A stretch of DNA of 64,000 bases. Origin: Bradyrhizobium sp. SRS-191. GTDB taxonomy: Bacteria > Pseudomonadota > Alphaproteobacteria > Rhizobiales > Xanthobacteraceae. A program made the position numbers and the translations under genes. Below, one piece after another: positions 36,605 to 43,782 of the stretch (position 1 is the stretch's first letter; every line of letters begins with the position of its first letter). Under the pieces are notes generated by a model. It made no database searches. It was not told the origin of the DNA and saw only the letters and a program-made list of their open reading frames with translations. The stretch is from contig NZ_JANBVS010000001.1 in NCBI RefSeq assembly GCF_024586915.1, positions 496,001-560,000 of the forward strand, written 5' to 3'.

Positions 36605-36674
36605 CGTCATTGCGAGCGAAGCGAAGCAATCCAGAGTCCTCGCGCAGCCCTGGATTGCTTCGCTCGCAATGACG
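36605..36674. repeat. Well-preserved REP-type palindrome
   Basis: Left arm 36605-36634 (CGTCATTGCGAGCGAAGC...) and right arm 36650-36674 (CTGGATTGCTTCGCTCGCAA...) are reverse complements except for a 5-nt insertion (GCGAA duplication) in the left arm. This is one of the commonest intergenic palindromes in Bradyrhizobium. It lies in the 391-nt gap before the gene at 36824. Confidence 0.85.
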
Positions 36675-36823
36675 GCAGGAAGATTCTGCGGAAGGCGGCG
36701 AGACAAGCCGCGGTCCCCAGGGAGCGCTCTGCGCAACCGGTACCTCTCTACGAAGTTGATGCGCTTGCGCAGCCGTGCGAGACTGATCTGCACCGTCCAT
36801 CTGCAAAGCAAGGAGACGGAAGA

Positions 36824-37144
36824 ATGGTGCAAGTGTTTGCCGGGCCTGCTGTCGCGTGGGTGACGTTCTTCGGCGTCTTGATGCTGATGCCGGTGAGCCT
36901 CGGCATCTATTGGCTGTTCAACAAGCGAGCCCGGTTGAGAGACATCGAGACCCTCCGCGAAAAGCTCAGCCACCTCACGACGACGGATCCTGAATATGGC
37001 GCCGTGAGAGCTCTGTACACATCGATGGTGATCGACGCTCATCGCTGGCACTTCTATCATTCCGACGCAGCGTCGGGAGATCACAGCAGCGGTTACCATG
37101 CCGGGGGCGATGATGCTGGCGGGGTTGGTGGCAGCGACCACTGA
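36824..37144 (+). CDS. Small single-pass membrane protein
   Basis: A 106-residue protein with AAGGAGACGG upstream of ATG 36824. One membrane helix (about residues 8-32, 'VAWVTFFGVLMLMPVSLGIY') is followed by a basic cytoplasmic stretch and a helical segment. The tail is rich in His/Asp/Gly/Ser and might bind metal ('HRWHFYHSD', 'DHSSGYHAGGDD'). I do not recognise a family. Its surroundings on both sides are dispersed repeats, and it has no obvious operon partner. Confidence 0.6.
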   Translation: MVQVFAGPAVAWVTFFGVLMLMPVSLGIYWLFNKRARLRDIETLREKLSHLTTTDPEYGAVRALYTSMVIDAHRWHFYHSDAASGDHSSGYHAGGDDAGGVGGSDH

Positions 37145-37156
37145 TCATGTAAAGTT

Positions 37157-37347
37157 CGCAGGGTGAGCGAAGCGGACACTGCAAGCGACCGCACGTCCAG
37201 CATCTTGTCTCACGAACAGTCCGTCAGGTGAGCAAAGCGAGCGCCGCAGGCGATCGCGTGCCCACCATCTTGCGGCGCGCCCGGTCGCGGTGGGCACGGT
37301 GCTCGCGACGCTGGCGCGTCGCTGTGCGCCTTTGCCCACCTTACCAT
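37157..37347. repeat. Composite dispersed repeat
   Basis: Contains two successive left-end sequences (GCAGGGTGAGCGAAGCGGAC near 37159 and CAGGTGAGCAAAGCGAGCGC near 37215), then the interior and right end (CGCCTTTGCCCACCTTACC) seen in the element at 35637. It looks like one copy inserted into, or recombined with, another. It ends a few bases before the LysR gene stop. Confidence 0.65.
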
Positions 37348-37352
37348 TCTTT

Positions 37353-38258
37353 TCACTGCAGCGCGCCGACTGCGAACACGTCGGCGCGCTCGATGATCAG
37401 GTCACGAAACAACCGCGCCCGGTGCGACATCCATTGCGGGTCGGGATAGACGACGTGGAGCGGCAGCGAGGGGACGTCGTAGTCGGGCAGCAGGTGGATC
37501 AACTTTCCGGACGCGATGTGCTCGACGGCGCACCAGTCCGGCAGCACCGCTGCGCCGAGGCCTTCGAGTGCGGCTGATGTCATGATGTCGGCGTCGTCGC
37601 AGGTGAGCGACGGCGTGATGCCGACGACGTGGCGGCCGGTTTCGGATTCGAAGCTCCATTCGTTCTTCGGCGACAGCCGTGAATAGGTGACGCAGGGCAG
37701 CTGGCGCAAATCGTTGGGGAGGCGCGGGGGGCGGTGTCGCGCGAGCAGCGATGGCGCGCCGACCAGCAGCCGCTTGACGGTGCCGACGCGGCGCGCGACC
37801 AGCGAGCTCGAGGAGAGCACGCCGATGCGGATCGCGAGCTCCGTGCCGGTCTCGACGAGGTCGACGAACTGCTCGGTGAAGCGGATGTCCAATCGCACGT
37901 CGGGATAGCGGCGGCCGTATTCCGCAAAAATGTCGGCGAAGAAGTAGCGGCCGAACGAGGTCGGCACCGTCATCCGCAAGGTGCCCGACGGGGCGCCGAC
38001 GCGTTTCGGCGACGGCACGCCGGCGCTCTCGAACAAACTGACGATGTCCTTGGCGAGCTTGAGCACCCGGTCGGCCTCGGGCGTTGGACGCAGCTTGCGC
38101 GTGGTGCGGACGAATAGCCGGCAGCCGAACTGCTCCTCCAGCAGCGCGATGCGCTTGGTGATCGCGGGCTGGCCCAGGCCGAGATCGGCCGCGGCCTGGG
38201 TGAAGCTGCCGGCCTCCATGACCCGGATGAAGGTCTGCAGCGCGTCGATCCGGTCCAT
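37353..38258 (-). CDS. LysR-family transcriptional regulator
   Basis: A 301-residue regulator. Residues 1-60 are the LysR winged helix-turn-helix ('FIRVMEAGSFTQAAADLGLG', 'PAITKRIALLEEQFGCRLF'), and residues 85-300 form the periplasmic-binding-like effector domain. ATG at complement 38256-38258 follows GGGGAGG. It is divergent from the styrene-monooxygenase-like gene at 38356 and probably controls it; the 97-nt gap holds an inverted repeat at 38271-38296. The effector is unknown. Confidence 0.92.
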   Translation of the reverse strand: MDRIDALQTFIRVMEAGSFTQAAADLGLGQPAITKRIALLEEQFGCRLFVRTTRKLRPTPEADRVLKLAKDIVSLFESAGVPSPKRVGAPSGTLRMTVPTSFGRYFFADIFAEYGRRYPDVRLDIRFTEQFVDLVETGTELAIRIGVLSSSSLVARRVGTVKRLLVGAPSLLARHRPPRLPNDLRQLPCVTYSRLSPKNEWSFESETGRHVVGITPSLTCDDADIMTSAALEGLGAAVLPDWCAVEHIASGKLIHLLPDYDVPSLPLHVVYPDPQWMSHRARLFRDLIIERADVFAVGALQ

Positions 38259-38270
38259 CCATTCCTCCCC

Positions 38271-38296
38271 GGAATGAGTTTTATTCTTGCCATTCC
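38271..38296. promoter_or_regulatory. Candidate LysR operator
   Basis: GGAATG (38271-38276) and CATTCC (38291-38296) form an interrupted palindrome with a 14-nt AT-rich spacer in the divergent promoter region between the LysR gene and the styA-like gene. Spacing is plausible for a LysR dimer site, but this is inferred from position. Confidence 0.35.
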
Positions 38297-38355
38297 CTAT
38301 ACGGCATCCGGAGGACTGGTCTAGCCTCTCAAAAAAATCAAACGGAGGGAGACCC

Positions 38356-39603
38356 ATGGAGAAGTCGATTGGGATCGTCGGCGCCGGCATCGGCGGACTG
38401 CATCTCGCGCTCTATCTGCAGAAGCACGGCATCCAGGCCACCGTGCTGACCGACCGCGAGCCGGAGCAGTATGCTGCAACGCGGCTGATGAACACGGTGG
38501 CGCATCACGGCATCACGGTGGCGCGCGAGACCGAGCTCGGCGTGAACCACTGGGACGATCCCGATGTCGTCTATCACCACCATGATCACTTCTTCAATTT
38601 CCCGGGCAGCCCCCTGCTCTTCCGCGGCGCGTTCAAGCAGCCGAGCCGCGCCGTCGACTACCGGATCTATCTGCCGGCGCTGATGAAGGACTTCGAGGAC
38701 CGCGGCGGTACGATCGAATATGCCAGCATCCAGGACGACGACATTCCGGCGCTGGTCGCCCGCTTCGACCTGCTGGTGGTGTCGACCGGCAAGGGCGCGC
38801 TCGGGCGGATGTTCAATCACCGGCCGGAGCTGTCGCCCTACAGCCAGCCGCAGCGCCTGCTCTGCGTCGGGCTGTATGACGGCGTCGATCACGGCAGCCC
38901 CGGCGGCGACGATCCCCGTGGGGTGACGCTGTCGGTGTCGCCCGGGCATGGGGAGATGATCGTGATCCCGACGCTCAGCTTCGGCGGCATGAAGACGGCG
39001 CTGCTGATGGAGAACATCCCGGGCGGCGACATGGCCGAGCTGGTGTCGCTGAACTACGACGCCGATCCGGCAGGCTTCCGGCAGACGATGCTCGACAAGC
39101 TCGAGAAGCATCATCCGCACACCTACAACAAGATCGACACGCACCGCTTCGATCTGCAGCCGCTGGACCTGCTGCAGGGCGCCGTGGTGCCGACGGTGCG
39201 GCGTTCCTCGGTGAGCTTCGATGACGGCAAGATCTCGATCGCTTTGGGCGACGTGCATTCGGTGGTCGACCCGATGATGGGCCAGGGCGCGAACATGGCC
39301 TCCTACGCCGCGTTCGAGCTCGGCAAGGCGATCGTGGACGCCGTGGCGTTCGACGACCGCTTCGTCGAAACGGTCGATCGCGCGCGCGAAAACCGGGTGA
39401 TCGCGGCGTCGCGCTGGACCAATCTGATGCTGCAGCCGCCGTCCGAAGCGATGGGCCGGCTGATTGTCACGATGGCGCAGAACCGTGCGCTCTGCGACGA
39501 GTTCACCGACAATTTCAACTATCCGGAGCGGCAATGGGACCGGCTGGCGAGCGACCGGCGCATCCACGCCTGGATCGACGAGCGGACGCAACTCGCGGCG
39601 TGA
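38356..39603 (+). CDS. StyA-like FAD-dependent monooxygenase
   Basis: A 415-residue flavin monooxygenase, the same length as Pseudomonas styrene monooxygenase StyA. The Rossmann motif 'GIVGAGIGGLHLALYLQKHG' is at residues 6-25. 'GDVHSVVDPMMGQGANMASY' near residue 300 is the second FAD-contact motif. The StyA-type 'NTVAHHGITVARE' and 'VNHWDD' segments are present. It needs reduced FAD from a separate reductase, supplied by the gene 13 nt downstream. The family epoxidises styrene and oxidises indole to indigo precursors. GGAGGGAG precedes ATG 38356. No styrene-degradation genes accompany it, so the natural substrate may be indole or another aromatic. Confidence 0.87.
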   Translation: MEKSIGIVGAGIGGLHLALYLQKHGIQATVLTDREPEQYAATRLMNTVAHHGITVARETELGVNHWDDPDVVYHHHDHFFNFPGSPLLFRGAFKQPSRAVDYRIYLPALMKDFEDRGGTIEYASIQDDDIPALVARFDLLVVSTGKGALGRMFNHRPELSPYSQPQRLLCVGLYDGVDHGSPGGDDPRGVTLSVSPGHGEMIVIPTLSFGGMKTALLMENIPGGDMAELVSLNYDADPAGFRQTMLDKLEKHHPHTYNKIDTHRFDLQPLDLLQGAVVPTVRRSSVSFDDGKISIALGDVHSVVDPMMGQGANMASYAAFELGKAIVDAVAFDDRFVETVDRARENRVIAASRWTNLMLQPPSEAMGRLIVTMAQNRALCDEFTDNFNYPERQWDRLASDRRIHAWIDERTQLAA

Positions 39604-39616
39604 GGTGGAGCGGCTC

Positions 39617-40144
39617 ATGAGTCATCATGCTGATCCGGCGCGTTTTCGCGCGGCGGCGTCGCGGTTCTCTACCGGCGTCACCGTGGTGACGAGCAGCGAT
39701 GCCGAGGGCGCGCCGGTCGGCATGACCGCCAACAGCTTCACCACGGTCTCGATGCAGCCGCCGACGGTGCTGGTCTCGCTGAAGCGCGGCCGCACCTGGC
39801 AGGCGGTAAGCACGACGCGCCGCTATGCCGTCAACGTGCTCGCGGCCGACGACGTCGCGATCGGCCGGCACTTTGCCGGTGCGGCGATGGCACAAGGCGC
39901 GCCGGTGCTGGACGCGTGCGACGGCTTCTTCCTGCTGCCGCAGGCGATCGCGCAGTTCGGCTGCGAGGTCGTGAGCACGGTCGAGATCGCCGACCACACG
40001 CTGTTCATCGGCGAGGTCCGCTGCTGCCACCACCAGGACGGCCTCCCGCTGGCGTTTTATGCGAGCCGGTTTCGGAGTGGGCTGGGGGCGGAGATCAGGC
40101 CGGGCGATGCGATGGCGTATCCGGCGGAGGGATGGAGCGTTTGA
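39617..40144 (+). CDS. StyB-like NADH:flavin reductase
   Basis: A 175-residue flavin reductase of the HpaC/StyB family. Features are 'FSTGVTVVTSSDAEGAPVGM' near residue 15, 'TANSFTTVSMQPPTVLVSLK' near residue 36, and the C-terminal 'ADHTLFIGEV' with 'PLAFYASRF'. It would supply FADH2 to the oxygenase encoded just upstream. GAGGTGG precedes ATG 39617. Together they form a two-component monooxygenase operon under the divergent LysR regulator. Confidence 0.9.
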   Translation: MSHHADPARFRAAASRFSTGVTVVTSSDAEGAPVGMTANSFTTVSMQPPTVLVSLKRGRTWQAVSTTRRYAVNVLAADDVAIGRHFAGAAMAQGAPVLDACDGFFLLPQAIAQFGCEVVSTVEIADHTLFIGEVRCCHHQDGLPLAFYASRFRSGLGAEIRPGDAMAYPAEGWSV

Positions 40145-40211
40145 TTGCGCGACGTGCACGTCCCGCGCGTCTGGGCCTTCACTCGTGCAGCCAGCGAACT
40201 GCCAGATACAG

Positions 40212-40370
40212 CGCCCTCTCCCCTTGTGGGAGAGGGCATGTGCGGCCCATCCGCGAACTCGGTTGGGTGAGGGGTTTCTCGCCGCAAGCGGCGCTCGTGG
40301 AAAGAGACCCCTCACCCGACCGAGTTTGTCTCGCTGTCCTGCATGCCCTCTCCCACAAGGGGAGAGGGCG
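40212..40370. repeat. Nested 159-nt compound palindrome
   Basis: Outer arms 40212-40240 and 40342-40370 are perfect 29-bp inverted repeats (CGCCCTCTCCCCTTGTGGGA...). Inner arms 40257-40276 (AACTCGGTTGGGTGAGGGGT) and 40308-40327 match with one mismatch. Each outer arm also contains CCTCTCCC..GGGAGAGG. The whole can fold as a long branched stem. It sits 67 nt after the styB-like gene and resembles a widely dispersed alphaproteobacterial intergenic repeat. Confidence 0.9.
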
Positions 40371-40485
40371 CATTCACTGACATCGCGATCATTATAACAA
40401 GAAAACCTGAAGCGGTTCGCCGGGACGACTTAGTGAGCCAAACATCGTCACATTGAAGACTGCGGGTCCGGCACAGTCGTGAGGC

Positions 40486-40698
40486 TCAACCGCCGATCGA
40501 TACGGGGTCGACGCCCCCCGCTGCAGCGGCTCCAGAATGACCGAAGCACGGCTGCGTCACGATCGGCCTGCATGGTATCGCCTCGCCCGCCTCGCCGTCA
40601 AACGTGCTCGTGACGCAGGCGGCGGCGCGTCCCGCCCATCCACAGCAAACCGAACGGCCGAGCGCCTCGTCCGGATCGCCGCCCGTCTCGGCGCGCAT
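40486..40698 (-). CDS. Possible Cys-rich small protein
   Basis: A 70-residue open frame starting at ATG complement 40696-40698 with GGAAGG about 5 nt upstream. It contains five cysteines ('SVCCGWAG', 'AACVT', 'IPCRP', 'QPCFGH'). No family is recognised. It occupies the otherwise gene-free stretch 40371-40998 and is divergent from the sigma-54 promoter at 40910. It could be a chance frame in GC-rich DNA. Confidence 0.28.
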   Translation of the reverse strand: MRAETGGDPDEALGRSVCCGWAGRAAACVTSTFDGEAGEAIPCRPIVTQPCFGHSGAAAAGGVDPVSIGG

Positions 40699-40820
40699 GA
40701 TCCTTCCGGGAACCCGTGACCTGCATCGACGCCACGGTGAGTTTGCAATGGCAAGGGACACGCGTGCTCCGGCGCACGGCCTCCAGTTGACCCAGATCAA
40801 ATGGGCCGCTCCGGTGCGCT

Positions 40821-40836
40821 TGTCGGCTAGCACGCA
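40821..40836 (+). promoter_or_regulatory. Imperfect NifA-type upstream activator site
   Basis: TGT-N10-GCA (TGT at 40821-40823, GCA at 40834-40836) differs by one base from the NifA consensus TGT-N10-ACA. It lies about 75-90 nt upstream of the -24 element at 40910, a normal distance for such sites. Weak on its own. Confidence 0.3.
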
Positions 40837-40909
40837 GGGCGGAATGCGCCATCGCCATCCGGCACGGCGCGGACATGGATTGGCATCCGATATCAATTAG
40901 TTGAACTAA

Positions 40910-40925
40910 TGGCACGCGACTTGCT
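40910..40925 (+). promoter_or_regulatory. Sigma-54 (-24/-12) promoter
   Basis: TGGCAC-GCGAC-TTGCT matches the RpoN consensus TGGCAC-N5-TTGCA/T at every key position, including the GG and GC dinucleotides with correct spacing. It is 74 nt before the GTG start of the FeSII-rubrerythrin fusion gene, on the same strand. It implies activation by an enhancer-binding protein such as NifA or NtrC. Confidence 0.8.
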
Positions 40926-40998
40926 GACAGGACGGCGAACGCACGCTGAACGCAACACGACAACGCGGCACACCGACAGCCGCCGACAGGAGACGCCC

Positions 40999-41904
40999 GT
41001 GGCCAACGTCACTTTCTCATCCCCCTCGCTGTCGAGGGACATCACCGTCTATGCGATCGCAGGCGATCGCGGCACCATTCTCGGCGTCGCCAAGGCGCAC
41101 AAGATTCCGATCCCGTTCGATTGTCAGGACGGCGAGTGCGGCTCCTGCCTCGTCGAGGTCACGCACTTCAACCCGAAGACCAAATACGCGATCGCGCTGA
41201 CCGAGAAAGAAAAGGAGATGCTGAAGCAGCTCGGCAAGATCTCGAAGGTCGAGATCGAGGACGCCGAGGTCAACGACATGCCGCCGCAATACCGGCTGGC
41301 CTGCCAGTGCTTCGTCCGCAACGAGGACATTCTCGTCAAGTTCAAGGGCGACGAGACCGTGCCGCCTCCGGGGCCGCACATCACCCACGCGGTCAAGAAC
41401 TACACGGGCGGCGTCGAGATCGCCTCGCTCGACGAATTCCTGGGCTACGCCGTCAAGGTCGAGGAGGATGCGGCGCTGCACTTCGACATCATCGCGGCCA
41501 AGATGGAAGAGCATGGCAACACCGAGGTGGCGGCGCTGTTCCGGCAGCTCGCCGGCTTCTCCCGGCTGCATCTCGCCGAGGCGAAATCGCGCGCCGCCAA
41601 CATCGATCTCTCCAAGGTGATCCCGCCGGACTATGCCTGGCCGGACCATGAGACGCCGGAGCGCACCTCGCTGTGGGCCGGCGACGCCGCGCTGTCGCGG
41701 CTGGACGCGCTCAAGGCGGCATTGGAAGGCGAGAAGCGCGGCTACGAATTCTACGTGTCGATCGCCGCCAAGACGAGGATCTCCGAGATCGCCGTGATGG
41801 CCAAGGAGTTCGTCAAGGAGGAAGCCGAGCACGTCCGCCTGCTCGAGGCCTGGATCATCCGCGAGGAGTGGCTGCAGAAGACGGCCGCGCAGCCGCTCAA
41901 TTGA
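40999..41904 (+). CDS. FeSII-type [2Fe-2S] ferredoxin fused to rubrerythrin-like domain
   Basis: A 301-residue fusion. Residues 1-120 form a plant-type [2Fe-2S] domain with C42, C47, C50 and C102 (CX4CX2C...C; extra C104). Its 'PFDCQDGECGSCLVEVTH' and 'MPPQYRLACQCFV' segments closely match Azotobacter Shethna protein FeSII as I remember it. FeSII binds nitrogenase under oxygen stress and shields it. Residues 145-295 are a ferritin-like four-helix bundle with 'KEEAEHVRLLE' (E275, H278). The equivalent helix-2 position reads 'FSRLH' (S188, H191) rather than ExxH. GTG 40999 has CAGGAGA upstream; earlier in-frame ATGs give an unrelated basic N-terminus. The sigma-54 promoter at 40910 suggests nitrogen-fixation control. 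Confidence 0.85.
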   Translation: MANVTFSSPSLSRDITVYAIAGDRGTILGVAKAHKIPIPFDCQDGECGSCLVEVTHFNPKTKYAIALTEKEKEMLKQLGKISKVEIEDAEVNDMPPQYRLACQCFVRNEDILVKFKGDETVPPPGPHITHAVKNYTGGVEIASLDEFLGYAVKVEEDAALHFDIIAAKMEEHGNTEVAALFRQLAGFSRLHLAEAKSRAANIDLSKVIPPDYAWPDHETPERTSLWAGDAALSRLDALKAALEGEKRGYEFYVSIAAKTRISEIAVMAKEFVKEEAEHVRLLEAWIIREEWLQKTAAQPLN

Positions 41905-41998
41905 GCTGATCGGACACTCGCAAGCCGAGGGACGTGCGCGGCTCGCAGCGCGCGTCCTTCGCGACAAGGCAGACCCTGAACGACGAAGGAAGGCACCG

Positions 41999-42478
41999 AT
42001 GATGACCGTTGAGGAATTCCTGGTCCACGCCATCCGTCTGGAGCGCGAGGCCGCCGATCGCTTCGATCATCTGGCCGATGCGATGGAAAATTGCAGCAAT
42101 CGCGAGGTCGCCCGGCTGTTCCGGCAGCTCGCCGACTACTCGCGCCTGCACCTGGCGTCGGCGAGGGAGCGCGGCGGCTTCCGCGACCTGCCCGAGCTGA
42201 AGCACGACGAATTCCAGTGGCCGGGTCCGGAGAGCCCGGAGACGGCCGCGATCTGGGCCGCCGATCCGTTCGTCGGCCGCGAGGAGGCGCTGGAGATTGC
42301 GCTGCAGGCGGAAACCGCGAGCTACGAATATTACAAGACCATCCTAGAGACCACCGACGATCCGGAAATCAAGGTGTTCGCGAAAGAGTTCACCGAAGAG
42401 GAAAGCGAGCACGTCGCCGAATTGCAGAAATGGATCAGGGCGCATGCGGCGGGGCTGCCGCTGCCCGTGGTCGACTGA
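41999..42478 (+). CDS. Rubrerythrin-like ferritin-fold protein
   Basis: A 159-residue four-helix protein, homologous along its length to the C-terminal half of the preceding gene ('TVEEFLVHAIRLEREAAD', 'EVARLFRQLADYSRLHLASA', 'AKEFTEEESEHVAELQKWI'). Helix 4 keeps ExxH (E135, H138) but helix 2 has 'YSRLH' (S48, H51), the same Glu-to-Ser change as its neighbour. No rubredoxin Cys pairs are present. It begins 94 nt after the fusion gene on the same strand, probably one sigma-54-driven unit. A role in peroxide or oxygen handling, or iron binding, is inferred; the altered ligand set makes the usual diiron site doubtful. Confidence 0.85.
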   Translation: MMTVEEFLVHAIRLEREAADRFDHLADAMENCSNREVARLFRQLADYSRLHLASARERGGFRDLPELKHDEFQWPGPESPETAAIWAADPFVGREEALEIALQAETASYEYYKTILETTDDPEIKVFAKEFTEEESEHVAELQKWIRAHAAGLPLPVVD

Positions 42479-42585
42479 CGCCGCGACGGCAGGCGCGCGG
42501 CGCCGATCGGACGACGTCGTCAAACGCCTCGAAGCCGCAGGCGCGAGGCCTGCGGCCGATGATCCGTAACCGTTTCGCGCCTCCG

Positions 42586-43608
42586 TCAGCGCCGCTCGTT
42601 CAGCATCGGGAAGCCGCGCTGGTGCCAGACCGGATAGGCGGCGGGAATGTCGCTGGCGGCATCCAGCTTGGCCACCTGCTCCGCCCTGAGGTTCCAGCCG
42701 ACGGCGCCGATGTTCTCGACCAGCTGGCGCTCGTCGCGGGCGCCGACGATGATGGTCGACACGGTCGGCCGCTGCAGCAGCCAGTTCAGCGCCACCTGCG
42801 GAATGGTCTTGCCGGTCTCCTTGGCGACAGCGTCCAGCGCGTCGACGACGCGATACAGCCGCTCCTCCTCGAACTGCGGGCCGGTGCCGGCGATATCGTG
42901 GGCGCGTGTGCCCGGCTTGGCGGGCTGTCCCCGGCGAATCTTGCCGGTCAGCTTGCCCCAGCCGAGCGGGCTCCAGATCACGGCGCCGACGCCCTGGTCG
43001 ATCCCGAGCGGCATCAGCTCCCACTCATAGTCGCGGTTGAGCAGCGAGTAATAGGCCTGGTGCGCGACGTAGCGCGGAGTGCCGTGGCGGTCGGACGCGG
43101 CGAGCGACTTCATCAGGTGCCAGCCTGAAAAATTCGAGCAGCCGATGTAGCGGATCTTGCCGGCGCGCACGAGCTGGTCGAGCGTCGCCAGGGTCTCCTC
43201 GACCGGCGTGTTGTAGTCCTGGCCGTGCAATTGATAGAGGTCGATGTGATCGACGCCGAGCCGCTTCAGCGAACCATCGACCGCCTCGATGAGGTGCTGG
43301 CGCGACGAGCCGTAATCGTTCGGACCGTCGCCTTTCGGGAAAGTGCCCTTGGTGGAAATCAACAGCCGGTTGCGCTTGCCTTTGATGGCCTGGCCGAGGA
43401 TGGTCTCGGCGAGCCCGCTGGAATAGACGTCGGCGCTGTCGAACATCGACAGGCCATGATCGAGGCAGACGTCGATCAGCCGCGTCGCGCCGTCAGCGTC
43501 GGTCGCGCCCCAGGCCTTGAAGAAGTCGTTGCCGCCGCCGAAGGTGGCGGTGCCGAAGCTGAGCGCCGGCACGCGCAGGCCGGAATGGCCGAGACGTCGA
43601 TGGTCCAT
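42586..43608 (-). CDS. Aldo/keto reductase
   Basis: A 340-residue NADPH-dependent oxidoreductase of the YajO/Tas-like AKR group. The catalytic tetrad is visible: Asp and Tyr in 'MFDSADVYSSGLAE', Lys in 'LISTKGTF' and His in 'LYQLHGQD'. 'YIGCSNFSGWHL', 'VIWSPLGWGKLTGKIRRG' and 'STIIVGARDERQLVENI' are family motifs. ATG at complement 43606-43608 has AAGGAGA upstream; an alternative at 43635 is less likely. Monocistronic, convergent with the rubrerythrin-like gene and divergent from xth. Substrate unknown. Confidence 0.93.
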   Translation of the reverse strand: MDHRRLGHSGLRVPALSFGTATFGGGNDFFKAWGATDADGATRLIDVCLDHGLSMFDSADVYSSGLAETILGQAIKGKRNRLLISTKGTFPKGDGPNDYGSSRQHLIEAVDGSLKRLGVDHIDLYQLHGQDYNTPVEETLATLDQLVRAGKIRYIGCSNFSGWHLMKSLAASDRHGTPRYVAHQAYYSLLNRDYEWELMPLGIDQGVGAVIWSPLGWGKLTGKIRRGQPAKPGTRAHDIAGTGPQFEEERLYRVVDALDAVAKETGKTIPQVALNWLLQRPTVSTIIVGARDERQLVENIGAVGWNLRAEQVAKLDAASDIPAAYPVWHQRGFPMLNERR

Positions 43609-43782
43609 GATGGTCTCCTTGGGTGTTGCCAGCATGAATACGCGGAGGCGCCGTCAGCCGCCATGGGGCAGCATGCATGGCCTCCTGCACCCGCCTGTGA
43701 GTCCGGCGGCCAACCGCCTTGACCGGGGGCCCTGCCGCTTGGTCTAACCGGACCGATCTTCTGAGCCTCCTGGAACCAGCCC

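Noticed and set aside
40557..40963. Alternative minus-strand frames in the gene-free region before the FeSII gene
   Set aside because: Arg-rich, mutually overlapping, and one would run across the sigma-54 promoter; only the 40486-40698 frame has a plausible start.
33656..40998. Insertion sequence or genomic island boundary
   Set aside because: Despite many palindromes there is no transposase or integrase fragment, no tRNA and no flanking direct repeat, so no mobile element can be claimed.
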